NCBI GenBank assembly: GCA_001931535.1
Contig: CP016211.1
Span: 14,957,501 to 15,021,500, forward strand
DNA from: Minicystis rosea
Lineage (GTDB): Bacteria; Myxococcota_A; Polyangia; Polyangiales; Polyangiaceae
Reading direction: 5' to 3'
DNA length: 64,000 nt
Shown here in pieces: positions 44,880 through 54,147 of this stretch (position 1 is the stretch's first letter; each line of letters opens with the position of its first letter). Under the pieces are notes generated by a model. It was not told the DNA's origin, did no database searches, and saw only the letters and a program-made list of their open reading frames with translations. A program made the position numbers and the translations under genes.

Positions 44880-45874
44880 ATGATTCATCGCCCCCGCTTC
44901 GCGCTCGTCGCGCTCGCCGCCTCGGTTCTTTCGAGCTGTAAGGACCCGCCCGCCCCGCGCCCGCCTCCTCGGCTTCGGCGCCTGCGTCTTCTGCGTCCGC
45001 TCCCGCGCCGCCGCCCAAACCTCCTGCGCCCATCGACGGCGCCTTGCCCCAAGCGGCCCCGCGCGCTCTCGATCGTCGCGCCGAATGCGGCAAGGAGACC
45101 TGTGTCCTCGCGCACGTCGTGCCCGATGAAGTGCGCCCCGCGCTCTCCGACGGCGCGCCCGCGGTCCTCTGGGAGCAATCCATTCTCGAACGATCCAGCG
45201 TCGTCTTCCCGCGCGACGAAAGGGTCGAGGTCATGGGCGTCGTGCTCGACGGTGTCGTCGACATCACGGCCATGGAAAGGGCACCCAAAGCGACCTCCGT
45301 GGGCGGCCGGTGGGCCGGATTTCGCGCGCCCGGCGGCGGCGTGACCATCAACGGCGCGGCCGGCAAAGCGGCGCGCGTCGCGCTCGTGGTGGTCACCACC
45401 GAGCCGGGCCGGAGCTTGGGCGCGCACCTCGAGCAACGCGATCGCCCGGGCGCGGCGCCGCCGAGCTGGAACTGGAAGACCAGGCCCAAGCGTATCGAGA
45501 CCTTCTCCTTCGCCGATCGACCCGATCTCGCGTGGGGAGGCAACGCGTACCACGCGCGCATCGGCTTCGAGGGCGAGGGCCCGGCGGCCGTCATCGATGT
45601 CCTTCGCTTCTCAGCGGACGCGGGCGTGGCGGAGCACACCCACGATCGACAATGGGAGATCCTCGCCTTGCTCGAAGGGGAAGGCACGCTCGTGCGCTAC
45701 CCCGCCTCCGGCGAGGATCGCGTGGAGGCCCGAGCCGGTGCCGTCATCACCATTCCGGCCGGGATTCGGCATGCGTACAAGCCCTCGGGCAAGGCGCCTC
45801 TCTTCGCGCTTCAGGTCTACGCCCCGCCCGGCGCCGAGGAGCGCTTCAAAAAGCTCGCCTCTCCGACGAATTAG
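44880..45874 (+). CDS. Cupin-domain lipoprotein, split by a one-base deletion
   Basis: ATG 44880 gives a lipoprotein signal (SVLSSC) and K-D-P-P-A-P; it then turns into Arg/Pro nonsense. The frame ending at 45874 carries the body. One extra C in the C4 run at 44953-44956 joins them through an Ala/Ser/Pro linker (331 aa). The C-terminal half holds a cupin: 'AEHTHDRQWEILALLEGEGT' and ITIPAGIRHAYKPSG with metal-binding His. The N-terminal half may be a second, degenerate cupin. Lipid anchored in the envelope; ligand unknown. Confidence 0.75.
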
Positions 45875-45968
45875 CGCAGGGAGCGCGCGCGTCCCTCGGG
45901 CCCGAGGTGGATGCGCGCAGGAACACCTTGGCGCGCTCACGGTGGCTCGGTAATCCTTTCCCACCGCC

Positions 45969-48800
45969 ATGCGATCCCGCTCCGCGCTCGCCGCCCTCCT
46001 CGCCGCATCCATCTTCGCCGTCACCGTCCCCGCGGCCGCCGAGAACGAGGCGTTCACGCGCGCGAACGCCGCGATCTCCCGCGGTGACTACGCGCTCGCC
46101 GAGAAGGAGCTCGCGTCGGTCACGAGCGGCCCCGATCGCGCCAAGGCCGTCCTCCATCTCGCGCGCCTCCAGCTCCTCGGCGGTCGCTATGCCGAGGCGA
46201 TCGCCTCCGCCAAGTCGGCCGCGGGTCTCGGCAAAGAGGCTCGCGCCGAGGCCGCCGCCGTCCGCGGCGAAGCGCTGGCCGCGCAGGGCAAGACCGCGGA
46301 GGCCATCTCCGCCTTGAAGGAAGTCGAGAGCGACGACGGCGCCCGCCGCGCGCGGCTCGTCCTCGGCGAGCTGCTCATCCAGACGGGCCGCCGCGCCGAA
46401 GCGCGCACCCCGCTCATGACCCTCGTCGAGGACTACAACCAGGACAAGATCACCTCGTCCGACGCCGTCGGCCTCACCATGGTCGCCCGCGCCGCGCACT
46501 TGCTCCGGAGCCCGCGCGACGCCAACGATGCTTACAACGCCGCCGAGAAGGCCGGGGGAAAGAAGCTCGTCGAGACGCTCCTCTGGCGCGCCCAGCTCTT
46601 CCTCGACAAGTACGATCCGGGCGATGCCGGCGCCTCGGTGAAGGATGCCCTCAAGCTCGCTCCCCGCGACCCGCGCGCCCACGTGATGATGGCCCGGGTC
46701 AAGCTCGAGAACGCCATGGACTTCGAGGGCGCCGAGAGCGAGGTCACGCAGGCGCTCGAGGTCAATCCCAACCTCCCCGAAGCCTTCTTCGTCCGCGCCG
46801 GCCTCGCGCTGCGCGACATGGATATCGCCGCCGCCGACGCGGCCGCCGACAAGGGCCTCGCCATCGATCCCACCGATCTCGAGCTCCTCTCGATGAAGGC
46901 GGCCATTCGCTTCCTCGCCGACGATCAAGCCGGCTTCGAGGCCATGAAGCAAAAGGTCTTCTCCATCAACAAGGAGTATTCGACCTTCTATCAAATCGTC
47001 GGCGAGTTCGCGGAGTGGGAGCACCGCTACGACGACATCGTCAAGATGATGACCGAGGCCACCCGCATCGACGGCAACGACTCCAAGGCCCACGCCACGC
47101 TCGGGTTGAACCTCATCCGCGGCGGCGACGACGACAAGGGCCTCGATGCGCTGCGCAAGGCCTGGCAAAAAGATCGCTTCAACGTTCGCGTCTTCAACAC
47201 GCTGAACCTCTTCGAGAAAGAGATCGCCAACGACTACGTGACGGTGAAGACCCCGGTCTTCAACATCCGTTATCACAAGGAAGAGAAAGAGATCCTCGAG
47301 CGCTACGTCCCGCGCATGCTCGACGAGGCCTGGGGATCGATGGTGAGCCGCTATGGGTTCACGCCCCAAACCCCGGTGGCCATCGAGCTCTATGCCGACA
47401 CGCAGAGCTTCAGCATCCGCACGAGCGGCCTCCCCAACGTGGGTATCCAAGGTGTCTGTTTCGGCAAGACGCTGGCCGCCATGAGCCCGAGCGCCGGGCC
47501 CTTCAATTGGGGCAACGTGCTTTGGCACGAGCTCGGCCACGTCTTCGCCATCCAGATGTCCAAGAACCACGTGCCCCGCTGGTTCACCGAGGGCCTCAGC
47601 GAATACGAGACCATCATCCGTCGCCCCGAGTGGCAGCGCGAGGAGGATCCGGCGCTCTTCGCCGCCCTCAAGGGTGGTCGGATCCCGCCCGTGGACGGCT
47701 TCAACCGCGCGTTCACGCACGTGGACGACGTCTCCGACGTGACCATGGCGTACTACGCCGCGAGCCAGATCAGCGTTTTCATCGCCCAGGAGTTCGGCTT
47801 CCCCAAGCTCGTCTCGATGCTGCCGCGCTGGGGCGCCGGCCAGCGCACGCCGGAGGTGGTGAAAGGCTCGCTCGGCATCACCCCGGAGGAGCTCGATCGT
47901 CGTTATCGCGCTTGGCTCAAGCCCCGTTTGGAGCGCTACGCCAAACAGTACGTCCCGGACCTGCACGTGCCCCCGCTCGACGAGGCGCGGAAGGCCGCGC
48001 GGAAGGAGCCGAACGACGCGAAGAAGCAGGTGGCGTTGGCGCTCGCGCTCTTCGGCGATGGCCAGAAGGCCGAGGGCGAGGCCGTGCTCGCGGAGGCGCT
48101 GCGGCTCGATCCCAAGCAACCCGACGCCCACTTCGTGAAGGTGCGTCTCGCGCTCAAGGAGAAGAACACCGCCGAAGCGGAGCGGCTCCTCAATAAGATG
48201 GTGGCCGACGGTCACGACGGCTACGCCGTGCGCATGAAGATCGCGGACCTCTGCGAGCACCGCAAAGACGTCGCCAGCGAGAAGTCCAATCTGGAGGCCG
48301 CCTACAAGCTCGATCCCACCCAGGTGGAGCCGCTCCAGGGCCTTTACGATCTGGCCCACAAGGCCGGCGACAAAGAGGGTGAGCTCTCCGCGCTCACGCG
48401 CCTCTCGAAGCTCGATCAACACGATCGCAAGGTGTGGGGCATGCTCCTCGAGCGCCTCATCGATCGTGGGATGTGGGAAGAGGCGGTGAAGGTCGGCGAG
48501 AGCGCGCTCTTCATCGACGTGCAAAACCCCAAGGTGCACCGCCTCTACGCGCGGGCCCTGGCGCGCACGGGCCGCCACGTCTCCGCCGTCTACGAGCTCA
48601 ACAGCGCGCTCGTCTGCAAGCCGAAGCCGAAGGAGCAGGTCGAGATCTACGACGCCCTGGCCAAGGGCTACGACAAGCTCGGCGAGGCCGAGTACGCCAA
48701 GCAGGCCCGCGAGTTCAAACGACAGATCGAGAGCGCCCCCGCGCCCTCCTCGCCCGGCAAGCCGAAGAAAGGCCCCGCCGCGGACGACGAAGGGACTTGA
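45969..48800 (+). CDS. TPR protein with M48/MA-type gluzincin protease domain
   Basis: 943 aa. Signal peptide (LLAASIFAVTVPAAAEN). About 13 TPR-like helical hairpins span residues ~25-430. The zinc metalloprotease follows: VLWHELGHVFAIQ (HExxH ~519-523) and, ~25 residues on, WFTEGLSEYE (third-ligand Glu), the 'peptidase MA' gluzincin pattern. More TPR repeats fill ~690-925, ending in a Pro/Lys tail. Likely periplasmic protease scaffolded by TPRs. No adjacent partner gene; its 3' spacer carries the IS element 15 bases downstream. Confidence 0.85.
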   Translation: MRSRSALAALLAASIFAVTVPAAAENEAFTRANAAISRGDYALAEKELASVTSGPDRAKAVLHLARLQLLGGRYAEAIASAKSAAGLGKEARAEAAAVRGEALAAQGKTAEAISALKEVESDDGARRARLVLGELLIQTGRRAEARTPLMTLVEDYNQDKITSSDAVGLTMVARAAHLLRSPRDANDAYNAAEKAGGKKLVETLLWRAQLFLDKYDPGDAGASVKDALKLAPRDPRAHVMMARVKLENAMDFEGAESEVTQALEVNPNLPEAFFVRAGLALRDMDIAAADAAADKGLAIDPTDLELLSMKAAIRFLADDQAGFEAMKQKVFSINKEYSTFYQIVGEFAEWEHRYDDIVKMMTEATRIDGNDSKAHATLGLNLIRGGDDDKGLDALRKAWQKDRFNVRVFNTLNLFEKEIANDYVTVKTPVFNIRYHKEEKEILERYVPRMLDEAWGSMVSRYGFTPQTPVAIELYADTQSFSIRTSGLPNVGIQGVCFGKTLAAMSPSAGPFNWGNVLWHELGHVFAIQMSKNHVPRWFTEGLSEYETIIRRPEWQREEDPALFAALKGGRIPPVDGFNRAFTHVDDVSDVTMAYYAASQISVFIAQEFGFPKLVSMLPRWGAGQRTPEVVKGSLGITPEELDRRYRAWLKPRLERYAKQYVPDLHVPPLDEARKAARKEPNDAKKQVALALALFGDGQKAEGEAVLAEALRLDPKQPDAHFVKVRLALKEKNTAEAERLLNKMVADGHDGYAVRMKIADLCEHRKDVASEKSNLEAAYKLDPTQVEPLQGLYDLAHKAGDKEGELSALTRLSKLDQHDRKVWGMLLERLIDRGMWEEAVKVGESALFIDVQNPKVHRLYARALARTGRHVSAVYELNSALVCKPKPKEQVEIYDALAKGYDKLGEAEYAKQAREFKRQIESAPAPSSPGKPKKGPAADDEGT

Positions 48801-48815
48801 GCGACGCGCGCGGCC

Positions 48816-48834
48816 CTAGGCTCTGCCTGACGAC
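48816..48834 (+). repeat. Outer terminal inverted repeat, left
   Basis: 19 bases, exactly complementary to 50605-50623; begins with CTAG. Confidence 0.85.
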
Positions 48835-48853
48835 GTCGCGAGCGCATCGCAGC

Positions 48854-48872
48854 TAGAGACCCGATCAACTAA
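48854..48872 (+). repeat. Inner inverted repeat, left
   Basis: Pairs with 50518-50536, 16 of 19 positions; CTAG overlaps its outer edge on both sides. Confidence 0.7.
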
Positions 48873-48955
48873 GAACCAAGGAAGATCGATCCCTTACCCA
48901 CCGCGGGATCGACACCGGCGCGGCCCTCTGATCAAACCGGAACTGGAGGTGCCGC

Positions 48956-50521
48956 ATGGCCACGCTCTGGAAGCCGCCGGTCGAGCTGTCGTCGTTGGAA
49001 AAGAAGATCGTCGAACGTTGTGGGAAGCGACGCGTCTTCGTGTTTCTGCGGGAGCTCCGGCACCTCATCTTCGATGAGGAGATGCAGCGGAAGTTGCACA
49101 CGGCCTACGAGCGTGCGGACCGCGTACCGCCGGTGCAGTTGGCGCTGGCGTCGCTGCTGCAAGCTGCGCTTGGCGTGCCGGATCACGAAGTCGTCGAGCT
49201 GACGGTGATGGATCGGCGTTGGCAGATGGTGCTCGGTTGTTTGAGCGCCGAGGAGCCGCTCTTCTCGCAAGGGACGCTGTTCTACTTCCGCCAGCGCATG
49301 ATCGAGCACGACCTCGACCGCGAGCTGTTCGACAGGACCGTGCGGCTGGCGCGGGAGACCGGCGGGTTCAGCGCGACGCACCTGCGCGCGGCGTTCGATG
49401 CGAGCCCGCTGTGGGGCGCGGGGCGCGTCGAGGACACGTTCAATCTCATCGGTCGTGCGGCCAAACACGTGGTGCGTACGGCGGCCGAGCTGACGGGCAG
49501 ATCGTTCGAGGAGGTTGCGAAGGACGCGGGCATCCCGGTCGTCACGGCGACGAGCATCAAGACGGGGCTCGACATCGACTGGGACGATGCCGGCGCGAAG
49601 AAGCGGGCGCTGGAGAAGCTGCTCGCACAAGTGTCCGCGCTCGGCGCGTGGATGAACAAGCAGCTCGCAGAGCACCTCGGCGCGCCTCCGCTCAAAGAGC
49701 AGTGGGAGCTGGTCGAGAAGCTCGTCGCGCAGGATACCGAGCCCGATCCCGACGATGGCGGCGGTCGGCGCATCAAGCACGGCGTCGCCAAGGATCGACG
49801 TATCAGCGTCAGCGACGCGGACATGCGCCACGGCCGCAAGAGCAAGAAGAAACGCATCGACGGCTACAAGCGGCACATCGCCGTCGATCTCGACACGCCC
49901 GGGCTCGTGTGCGCCGTCGCGCTCACGCCGGCCAACCAGCCGGAGCGCGTCGCAGCAGCGGAGCTGTTCGCGGATATCGAGCGTCAGGGCGCCGACGTGC
50001 ACGAGCTGTTCATCGATCGCGGCTATCTCGGCGACGAGAGCATCGAGTCGCATCGACGCCGTGGAATGGCGGTGCGCTGCAAGCCGTTCCCGCTGCGCAA
50101 CGGCGCGCTCTTCTCCAAAGCGGACTTCACCATCGATCTCGACGCTGGCACCGTGCGCTGCCCGAACGACGTGGTGGTGCCCTTTGCGCTCGGCCAAACC
50201 CTCCACTTCCCCGCCACGCGCTGCGCGGCTTGTCCGCTCCGTGTGCGATGTACGCAGGCCGCAGGCAAGCGAGGGCGCAGCCTCTCGGTTCACCCGAACG
50301 AGCCTTTCCTCGTCGAGCTCCGCGCGCACGCCAAGACGCCTGAAGGCAGAGCAACGCTGCGCCAGCGCGTCGGGGTCGAGCACGCCCTGGCCACGATCCA
50401 CAACCGCCAAGGCGTCCGCGCCCGCTACCGAGGGCTGCGCAGGAACCTGTTCGATCTGCGGCGCCAGGCGGCGCTCTCGAACCTCTGCGTGGCCGACCAG
50501 CTTGCCAGGGTTGCGGCTTAA
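48956..50521 (+). CDS. IS1182 family transposase
   Basis: 521 aa. N-terminal DUF772-like domain (EKKIVERCGKRRVFVFLREL, QLALASLLQAALGVPDHEVV), then a DDE transposase core with the first Asp in FDASPLWGAGRVEDT, a second region 'FIDRGYLGDESIESHRRRGM', and the C-terminal block with CAACPLRVRCTQAAGKRGRS plus the R-V-G-V-E-H-A-L-A-T-I region holding the last acidic residue. ORF is intact, no frameshift. Alternate starts are not needed. It is about the normal length for the family, so the element may be active. Confidence 0.93.
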   Translation: MATLWKPPVELSSLEKKIVERCGKRRVFVFLRELRHLIFDEEMQRKLHTAYERADRVPPVQLALASLLQAALGVPDHEVVELTVMDRRWQMVLGCLSAEEPLFSQGTLFYFRQRMIEHDLDRELFDRTVRLARETGGFSATHLRAAFDASPLWGAGRVEDTFNLIGRAAKHVVRTAAELTGRSFEEVAKDAGIPVVTATSIKTGLDIDWDDAGAKKRALEKLLAQVSALGAWMNKQLAEHLGAPPLKEQWELVEKLVAQDTEPDPDDGGGRRIKHGVAKDRRISVSDADMRHGRKSKKKRIDGYKRHIAVDLDTPGLVCAVALTPANQPERVAAAELFADIERQGADVHELFIDRGYLGDESIESHRRRGMAVRCKPFPLRNGALFSKADFTIDLDAGTVRCPNDVVVPFALGQTLHFPATRCAACPLRVRCTQAAGKRGRSLSVHPNEPFLVELRAHAKTPEGRATLRQRVGVEHALATIHNRQGVRARYRGLRRNLFDLRRQAALSNLCVADQLARVAA

Positions 50522-50536
50522 TTGGTCAGGTCTCTA
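50518..50536 (-). repeat. Inner inverted repeat, right
   Basis: Starts inside the last codons of the transposase gene; pairs with 48854-48872. Confidence 0.7.
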
Positions 50537-50604
50537 GGGGAGAGCGAGCGAGGAATACTCTCGTATTTCGAGCGAGCTCGACCGACGATGCGGGGCGCGC
50601 AGCA

Positions 50605-50623
50605 GTCGTCAGGCAGAGCCTAG
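50605..50623 (-). repeat. Outer terminal inverted repeat, right
   Basis: Exact complement of 48816-48834. Confidence 0.85.
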
Positions 50624-50859
50624 CGGTTCGGGCCTGATTTCGGGGCGATCCATCATGCTCCGCTGGGCAGGCGAGGCGCACCCGCGCGCGCATCGAGACT
50701 CGGCCCTTCGAGACTTCATGTCACGCGGATGATCACGTAGCTCGAGCCACGCGACGTCCAGGTCGTCGAGGTGCGGGGCCTGCGCGCGGGCGAGCCCCGT
50801 TTGCGCGATGGCCCACGCACCTGCGCGTGTCATATCAGCCCGACGAGGGGAGGGGGCTC

Positions 50860-51699
50860 ATGCGACTCGTGATCTCGATTCTGGCTGTCCTGGCCGTGGC
50901 GCTGTCGTCGGGCTGCGCGACGGAGCACACGGGCACTGCGGTTTTTCGAGGCGCGCACGCGGGCAACATCGGTGTGCTCGACGGCATGCGGCTCGTCGAT
51001 CTCACCTATCCTTTCGACGAGCGGACCATCTATTGGCCCACGGCGACGAAGGGATTCGTCCACGATGTGATGCATCACGGCAAGACCGAAGGTGGCTATT
51101 TCTATTCGGCCTATTCGTTTTGCGCGCCCGAGCATGGCGGCACGCATCTCGACGCGCCCATCCACTTCGCCGAGGGCAAGGCGACGGTGGACACCATCCC
51201 TCTTTCGCGCCTCGTCGCGCCGGCCGTGGTCGTGGATGTCGCGGCCTCCGCGGCGAAGGATGCCGATTATCGCGTCACCGCGGCGGACGTCGAAGCCTTC
51301 GAGAAGGCGTATGGCGCGATCGAGCCCGGTACCATCGTGCTCTTTCACACCGGGTGGGGCGCACGCTGGCCGGACAAGAAACGTTATCTCGGCGACGATC
51401 GCCCCGGCCACATCGAGAGCCTCCATTTCCCCGGCATCGGCGAGGACGCCGCGCGGGCGCTCGTCGCGCGCAAGGTCGCCGCCGTGGGCCTCGACACGGC
51501 GAGCCTCGACCACGGTCCTTCGAAGGACTTCATCGCGCACCGCGTGCTGCTCGGCGCGGAGATCCCCGGCTTCGAGAACATCGCCGCGCTGGAGACGCTG
51601 CCTCCCCGCGGCGCGCTCGTCCTTGCGCTGCCCATGAAGATCGGCGCCGGATCCGGCGCTCCGCTGCGCATCGTGGCGCTGCTGCTGCGCCGGGAATGA
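50860..51699 (+). CDS. Lipoprotein cyclase-family (KynB-like) hydrolase
   Basis: 279 aa from ATG 50860 with a GGGGAGGGGG ribosome binding site. Lipobox SSGCA at the end of the signal (Cys ~18). The metal-binding signature of the cyclase/kynurenine-formamidase family is present: EHGGTHLDAPIHFAEGKATV (HxGTHxDxPxHF), and later LVDLTYPFDERT and GLDTASLDHGPS. These enzymes hydrolyse formamides or esters using Mn/Zn. Lipid anchoring is unusual because most relatives are cytosolic; substrate unknown. Stop at 51699. Confidence 0.87.
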   Translation: MRLVISILAVLAVALSSGCATEHTGTAVFRGAHAGNIGVLDGMRLVDLTYPFDERTIYWPTATKGFVHDVMHHGKTEGGYFYSAYSFCAPEHGGTHLDAPIHFAEGKATVDTIPLSRLVAPAVVVDVAASAAKDADYRVTAADVEAFEKAYGAIEPGTIVLFHTGWGARWPDKKRYLGDDRPGHIESLHFPGIGEDAARALVARKVAAVGLDTASLDHGPSKDFIAHRVLLGAEIPGFENIAALETLPPRGALVLALPMKIGAGSGAPLRIVALLLRRE

Positions 51700-51769
51700 C
51701 GTGCGCGGTGCATCCCGAGAGCATCAGCCCTGTGAGCGCGCTCGCGCTCGGCCGGCAGGGGAGGCCTCC

Positions 51770-51801
51770 TTGACAGGACATATTTTGCTCATAATATGAG
51801 C
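51770..51801 (+). promoter_or_regulatory. Sigma-70-like promoter with palindromic operator
   Basis: TTGACA at 51770-51775, 16-base spacer, TAATAT at 51792-51797: the closest match to the sigma-70 consensus in the window. The -10 lies inside a 15-base palindrome, GCTCATA-A-TATGAGC (51787-51801), so a dimeric repressor bound there would block transcription of the SDR gene at 51988. Its AT content stands out in this GC-rich region. The regulator is not identified. Confidence 0.65.
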
Positions 51802-51987
51802 GCCGCGAGCCCCGTGGTTGCGTGATGGGGTGAGCTCGTCGAGCCCGTGCTCGCCGACCCATGGGCGTGATCCGCGGGGTGATCCGGCGCTGTCGAGGTG
51901 TGCCCTCGGTGTGCGTCGCGGCGACCGCCGTCACGTGGAAGCAGGAAGCGCCCCGCGCATGCCGGGCGCCGGAAGGAATCGTTCGTC

Positions 51988-52731
51988 ATGAGCAAGCTCG
52001 AAGGAAAGGTCGCTCTCGTCACCGGCGGCAACAGCGGTATCGGCTTGGCCACGGCGCGGCTCTTCGTCGCCGAGGGAGCGTTCGTGTTCATCACGGGACG
52101 CCGGAAGAACGAGCTCGACGCGGCGGTACAGCAGATCGGGCGGAACGTCGAAGGCATTCAGGGCGACGTCTCGAACCTCGCGGATCTGGATCGGTTGTTC
52201 GCCACGGTGAAGGAGCGCAAAGGCCATCTCGACGTCCTCTTCGCCAACGCAGGTGTCGCGGAGCGGCAGCCGTTCGGATCCATCACCGAGGCTTCGTTCG
52301 ACCGCCATTTCGACATCAACGTGAAGGGGACGCTCTTCACCGTGCAAAAGGCCCTTCCGCTGCTTCGCGAGGGAGCTTCCGTCATCCTCAATGCCTCCAT
52401 CGTGGCCTCGAAGGGCCTCGGCAGCGTGAGCGTTTACAGCGCCACCAAGGCCGCGCTCCGCTCGTTCGCGCGCACGTGGACCACCGATCTCAAGGGGCGC
52501 GGGATCCGCGTCAACGTGGTGAGCCCAGGGCCCATCGACACGCCCGGGCTGCGCGGCCTCAACAACGCCGACGGCGCACAGCTCGAGGCCGCCTACGCGG
52601 GCGCCGTTCCCCTCGGGCGCGTCGGGCATCCCGACGAGATCGCGCGCGCGGTCGTGTTCCTCGCGTCGAACGACAGCAGCTTCATCACCGGCAGCGAGCT
52701 CTTCGTCGACGGCGGCATCGCCCAAGTGTGA
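51988..52731 (+). CDS. SDR family oxidoreductase
   Basis: 247 aa from ATG 51988. Rossmann start ALVTGGNSGIGLATA (TGxxxGIG ~12-19), DVSN, NAGVAE, and the catalytic set Ser (NASIVAS) and YSATK (Tyr ~150, Lys ~154). Typical classical SDR length and C-terminus (GSELFVDGGIAQV), reductase of the FabG-like type; substrate unknown. Transcribed from the promoter at 51770 with an ~180-base leader. The hypothetical gene at 52786 follows. Confidence 0.9.
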   Translation: MSKLEGKVALVTGGNSGIGLATARLFVAEGAFVFITGRRKNELDAAVQQIGRNVEGIQGDVSNLADLDRLFATVKERKGHLDVLFANAGVAERQPFGSITEASFDRHFDINVKGTLFTVQKALPLLREGASVILNASIVASKGLGSVSVYSATKAALRSFARTWTTDLKGRGIRVNVVSPGPIDTPGLRGLNNADGAQLEAAYAGAVPLGRVGHPDEIARAVVFLASNDSSFITGSELFVDGGIAQV

Positions 52732-52785
52732 GCGGGGCTCGTCACATCGGCGGGCGGCTGGGTCGATCTTCTCGACCCGAGGAGC

Positions 52786-53093
52786 ATGCTCGCGATGATC
52801 GCCCGCCCGACCACCTGCTGGATCGACCCGCGCACCCTCGACGGCGACGGCCGGCGGGATCTCTGTCGATTCGTCGCGCGCTACGAGGACATCTCGTTCC
52901 CAGCGCCGCGCGTGTCCCCGATCACCTGCGCCCGCTCCTCGACTTCTATCGCCGCATGAACCCCGGTCAGCACGAGGGCGACTCGCTGCTCTGTGTGGCC
53001 CGGGTGACGTGGGCGAGCCTCGCGACGATGCCTCTCCGCACGACGATCGCCCAGGTCGGCGGCCCCAAAGTGTGGGCCCAGTTGCAGGGATGA
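52786..53093 (+). CDS. Hypothetical protein, split by a one-base deletion
   Basis: ATG 52786 (CGAGGAG upstream) reads MLAMIARPTTCWIDPRTLDG.. to EDISFPAPRV and stops at 52960. The next frame carries on with PDHLRPLLDFYRRMNPG to the stop at 53093. One C added to the C4 run at 52916-52919 fuses them into 102 aa. It is soluble with a C-terminal VTWASLATMPLRTTIAQVGG. No family recognised. It follows the SDR by 54 bases and may be in its operon. Confidence 0.6.
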
Positions 53094-53245
53094 CCGTTGG
53101 GCCGTCGCGCCGAGCCATCGATCTTTCACGAAAAGCCGGTCGCCTCTAAAATCGACGCCGCGGATGTCGAGCGGCCGCCTTCGGCTCCGACAACCCCATG
53201 AAAGCGCGCCCGAGCCCGGGCGCCGGAGCCGAAAGGGAACCGACC

Positions 53246-53641
53246 ATGAAATACATGCTGATGATGAACACGCCGAGCGGCGGCCCCTACCAGGTGGCCA
53301 ATTGGCCGAAGCAGGATCTCCAGGCGCACATCGCGTTCATGACCGGCTTCGCCAAGAAGCTCGGCGCCTCCGGCGAGCTCGTTGGTGCCGAGGGCCTCGC
53401 CGGCCCCGATCAAGCCAAGCTCGTGCGCGCCGGCAAGGACGGCAAGCCCATCACCGATGGTGTCTTCCCCGAAGCCAAAGAGTTTCTCGCCGGCTATTGG
53501 ATCGTGGAAGTCGAGACCCCCGAGCGTGCCTATGAAATCGCCGCCGAAGCCTCCGCCGCCCCCGGCCCCGGCGGCGCCCCGCTCAACATGGGCATCGAGG
53601 TTCGTCAGGTGATGAGCGGTCCTCCCAAAGACCTCTTGTGA
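53246..53641 (+). CDS. YCII/DGPF-domain protein
   Basis: 131 aa from ATG 53246 with AGGGAA 6 bases upstream. The YCII-related pattern is seen: KYMLMMNTPSGGPYQVANWP at the start, AHIAFMTGFAKKLGASGELV, then LAGYWIVEVETPERAYEIAA and a final PLNMGIEVRQVM strand. This ferredoxin-like family is often encoded near ECF sigma factors in myxobacteria and actinobacteria. No sigma gene is adjacent. Biochemical role unclear. Confidence 0.85.
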   Translation: MKYMLMMNTPSGGPYQVANWPKQDLQAHIAFMTGFAKKLGASGELVGAEGLAGPDQAKLVRAGKDGKPITDGVFPEAKEFLAGYWIVEVETPERAYEIAAEASAAPGPGGAPLNMGIEVRQVMSGPPKDLL

Positions 53642-53772
53642 TCCCAAGACGACTGCGCATCACGTCGAGCACCGTTGGCGCGAGCATGCGGTGCTCGGTG
53701 TGATGGGATTTGCAGGCATGACGAAAGTGCGGAGCATGCAGGGCGCATCGAGGCTCGCACGGATGTGTCGGC

Positions 53773-54147
53773 TTGCGATTCGAGCCCATCGTCGTCGTGT
53801 CGTTTCTCTCGATCTCCAGCGCGCTCTGCGTGGCCTCGTGTGTCCCAGGCTCAACGGCCGTGCAGGAAGCGCAGAGCTCCCCACGTGCCGACGACGAGGT
53901 CAGGGAGCCAGCGGATGAAAGCGACGATCGGAAATCCAGCGAGGCAGGCGAGCTCGACGATGCTTACGAGGGCGATGGTGGATTCACTTATCGCTTGTGC
54001 TCCCTGCTCAAAGGGAGCTCCACGGTGGTTCGGGCGGCCTTCTGCCTGAGTCAGCCCGCGTGTGACGTCCGCGGGAGATGCTTCTCGCATCTCGGTGACA
54101 GCGCCGTTTCCTGGGGGAACTGGTGCTACAACGAATTCGTCGAATGA
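53773..54147 (+). CDS. Small acidic lipoprotein
   Basis: 124 aa with TTG start at 53773. Signal segment PIVVVSFLSISSALCVASCV with lipobox VASC. The mature part is acidic (DDEVREPADESDD) with 6 Cys, ending CYNEFVE. An upstream ATG at 53762 would fit a better n-region (MCRLAIR) if one base were missing near 53781, in line with the other deletions noted here; unproven. Its stop overlaps the next start (ATGA). Confidence 0.65.
   Translation: MRFEPIVVVSFLSISSALCVASCVPGSTAVQEAQSSPRADDEVREPADESDDRKSSEAGELDDAYEGDGGFTYRLCSLLKGSSTVVRAAFCLSQPACDVRGRCFSHLGDSAVSWGNWCYNEFVE

Larger units (their letters stand above)
48816..50623 (+). mobile_element. IS1182-family insertion sequence (1808 bp)
   Basis: Bounded by a perfect 19-bp terminal inverted repeat, CTAGGCTCTGCCTGACGAC at 48816-48834 and its exact complement at 50605-50623. 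Inside lies a second, imperfect inverted pair, TAGAGACCCGATCAACTAA (48854-48872) against 50518-50536 (16 of 19 matches). CTAG is present at each of the four edges, so CTAG target duplications cannot be separated from the repeats. A single intact transposase gene fills the middle. It sits 15 bases after the stop of the TPR protease gene. Confidence 0.85.

Noticed and set aside
45846..48578. Minus-strand ORF of 910 codons
   Set aside because: Antisense to the TPR metalloprotease, which has an HExxH site and signal peptide.
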